DNA of 7,892 nucleotides from Gammaproteobacteria bacterium (lineage in GTDB: Bacteria; Pseudomonadota; Gammaproteobacteria; Steroidobacterales; JABDKV01): NCBI GenBank assembly GCA_029862285.1, contig JAOTXR010000087.1, forward strand, positions 1 to 7,892. The letters run 5' to 3'. Each line of letters opens with the position of its first letter. Position 1 is the stretch's first letter. Below, piece by piece: positions 7,885-7,892 of the stretch. Under the pieces are notes generated by a model. That model had not been told where the DNA came from. It did no database searches and worked only from the letters and a program-made list of their open reading frames with translations. Both the position numbers and the translations under genes were made by a program.

Positions 7885-7892
7885 CGGCCGGT

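Overview
The window looks like a chromosomal core region of a gammaproteobacterium. Five co-directional genes, queA-tgt-yajC-secD-secF, lie in the order known from Escherichia coli and Pseudomonas. They are followed by a convergent suhB, and from memory the gene order around P. aeruginosa suhB is similar. The protein sequences resemble E. coli closely in motif content and length, but this is not a close enterobacterial relative. The sequence is moderately GC-rich. The genus cannot be named from sequence alone.

Layout on the + strand: queA (1-876, 5' end outside the window) overlaps tgt (866-1969) by 11 bases. A 70-base gap with a candidate promoter leads to yajC (GTG start, 2040-2366), then secD (2381-4231) and secF (4241-5176) in tight succession. 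A 199-base gap with GC-rich and AT-rich inverted repeats contains no convincing gene. It precedes a 554-residue exported protein with seven Asp-rich FG-GAP/VCBS-type motifs (5376-7040), whose function I do not recognise. suhB runs on the minus strand (7845-7057, TTG start) and ends 16 bases from the repeat protein gene. The last 47 bases are the suhB leader.

Function: queA and tgt supply two steps of queuosine synthesis in tRNA. Tgt inserts preQ1 at the wobble guanine and QueA adds the epoxycyclopentane ring. yajC, secD and secF encode the accessory complex that uses the proton motive force to complete Sec-dependent export. SuhB is an inositol-monophosphatase-family protein that in E. coli is also part of the Nus complex acting on rRNA transcription.

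The two points most worth attention are these. (1) A candidate boxA (TGCTCTTT) preceded by a small hairpin lies directly beside the suhB ribosome binding site, which fits Nus-factor autoregulation of suhB as known in E. coli. (2) A lineage-variable exported beta-propeller-like protein sits between secF and suhB, inside an otherwise conserved neighbourhood. Nothing here looks like a mobile element, CRISPR array, defence system or RNA gene.
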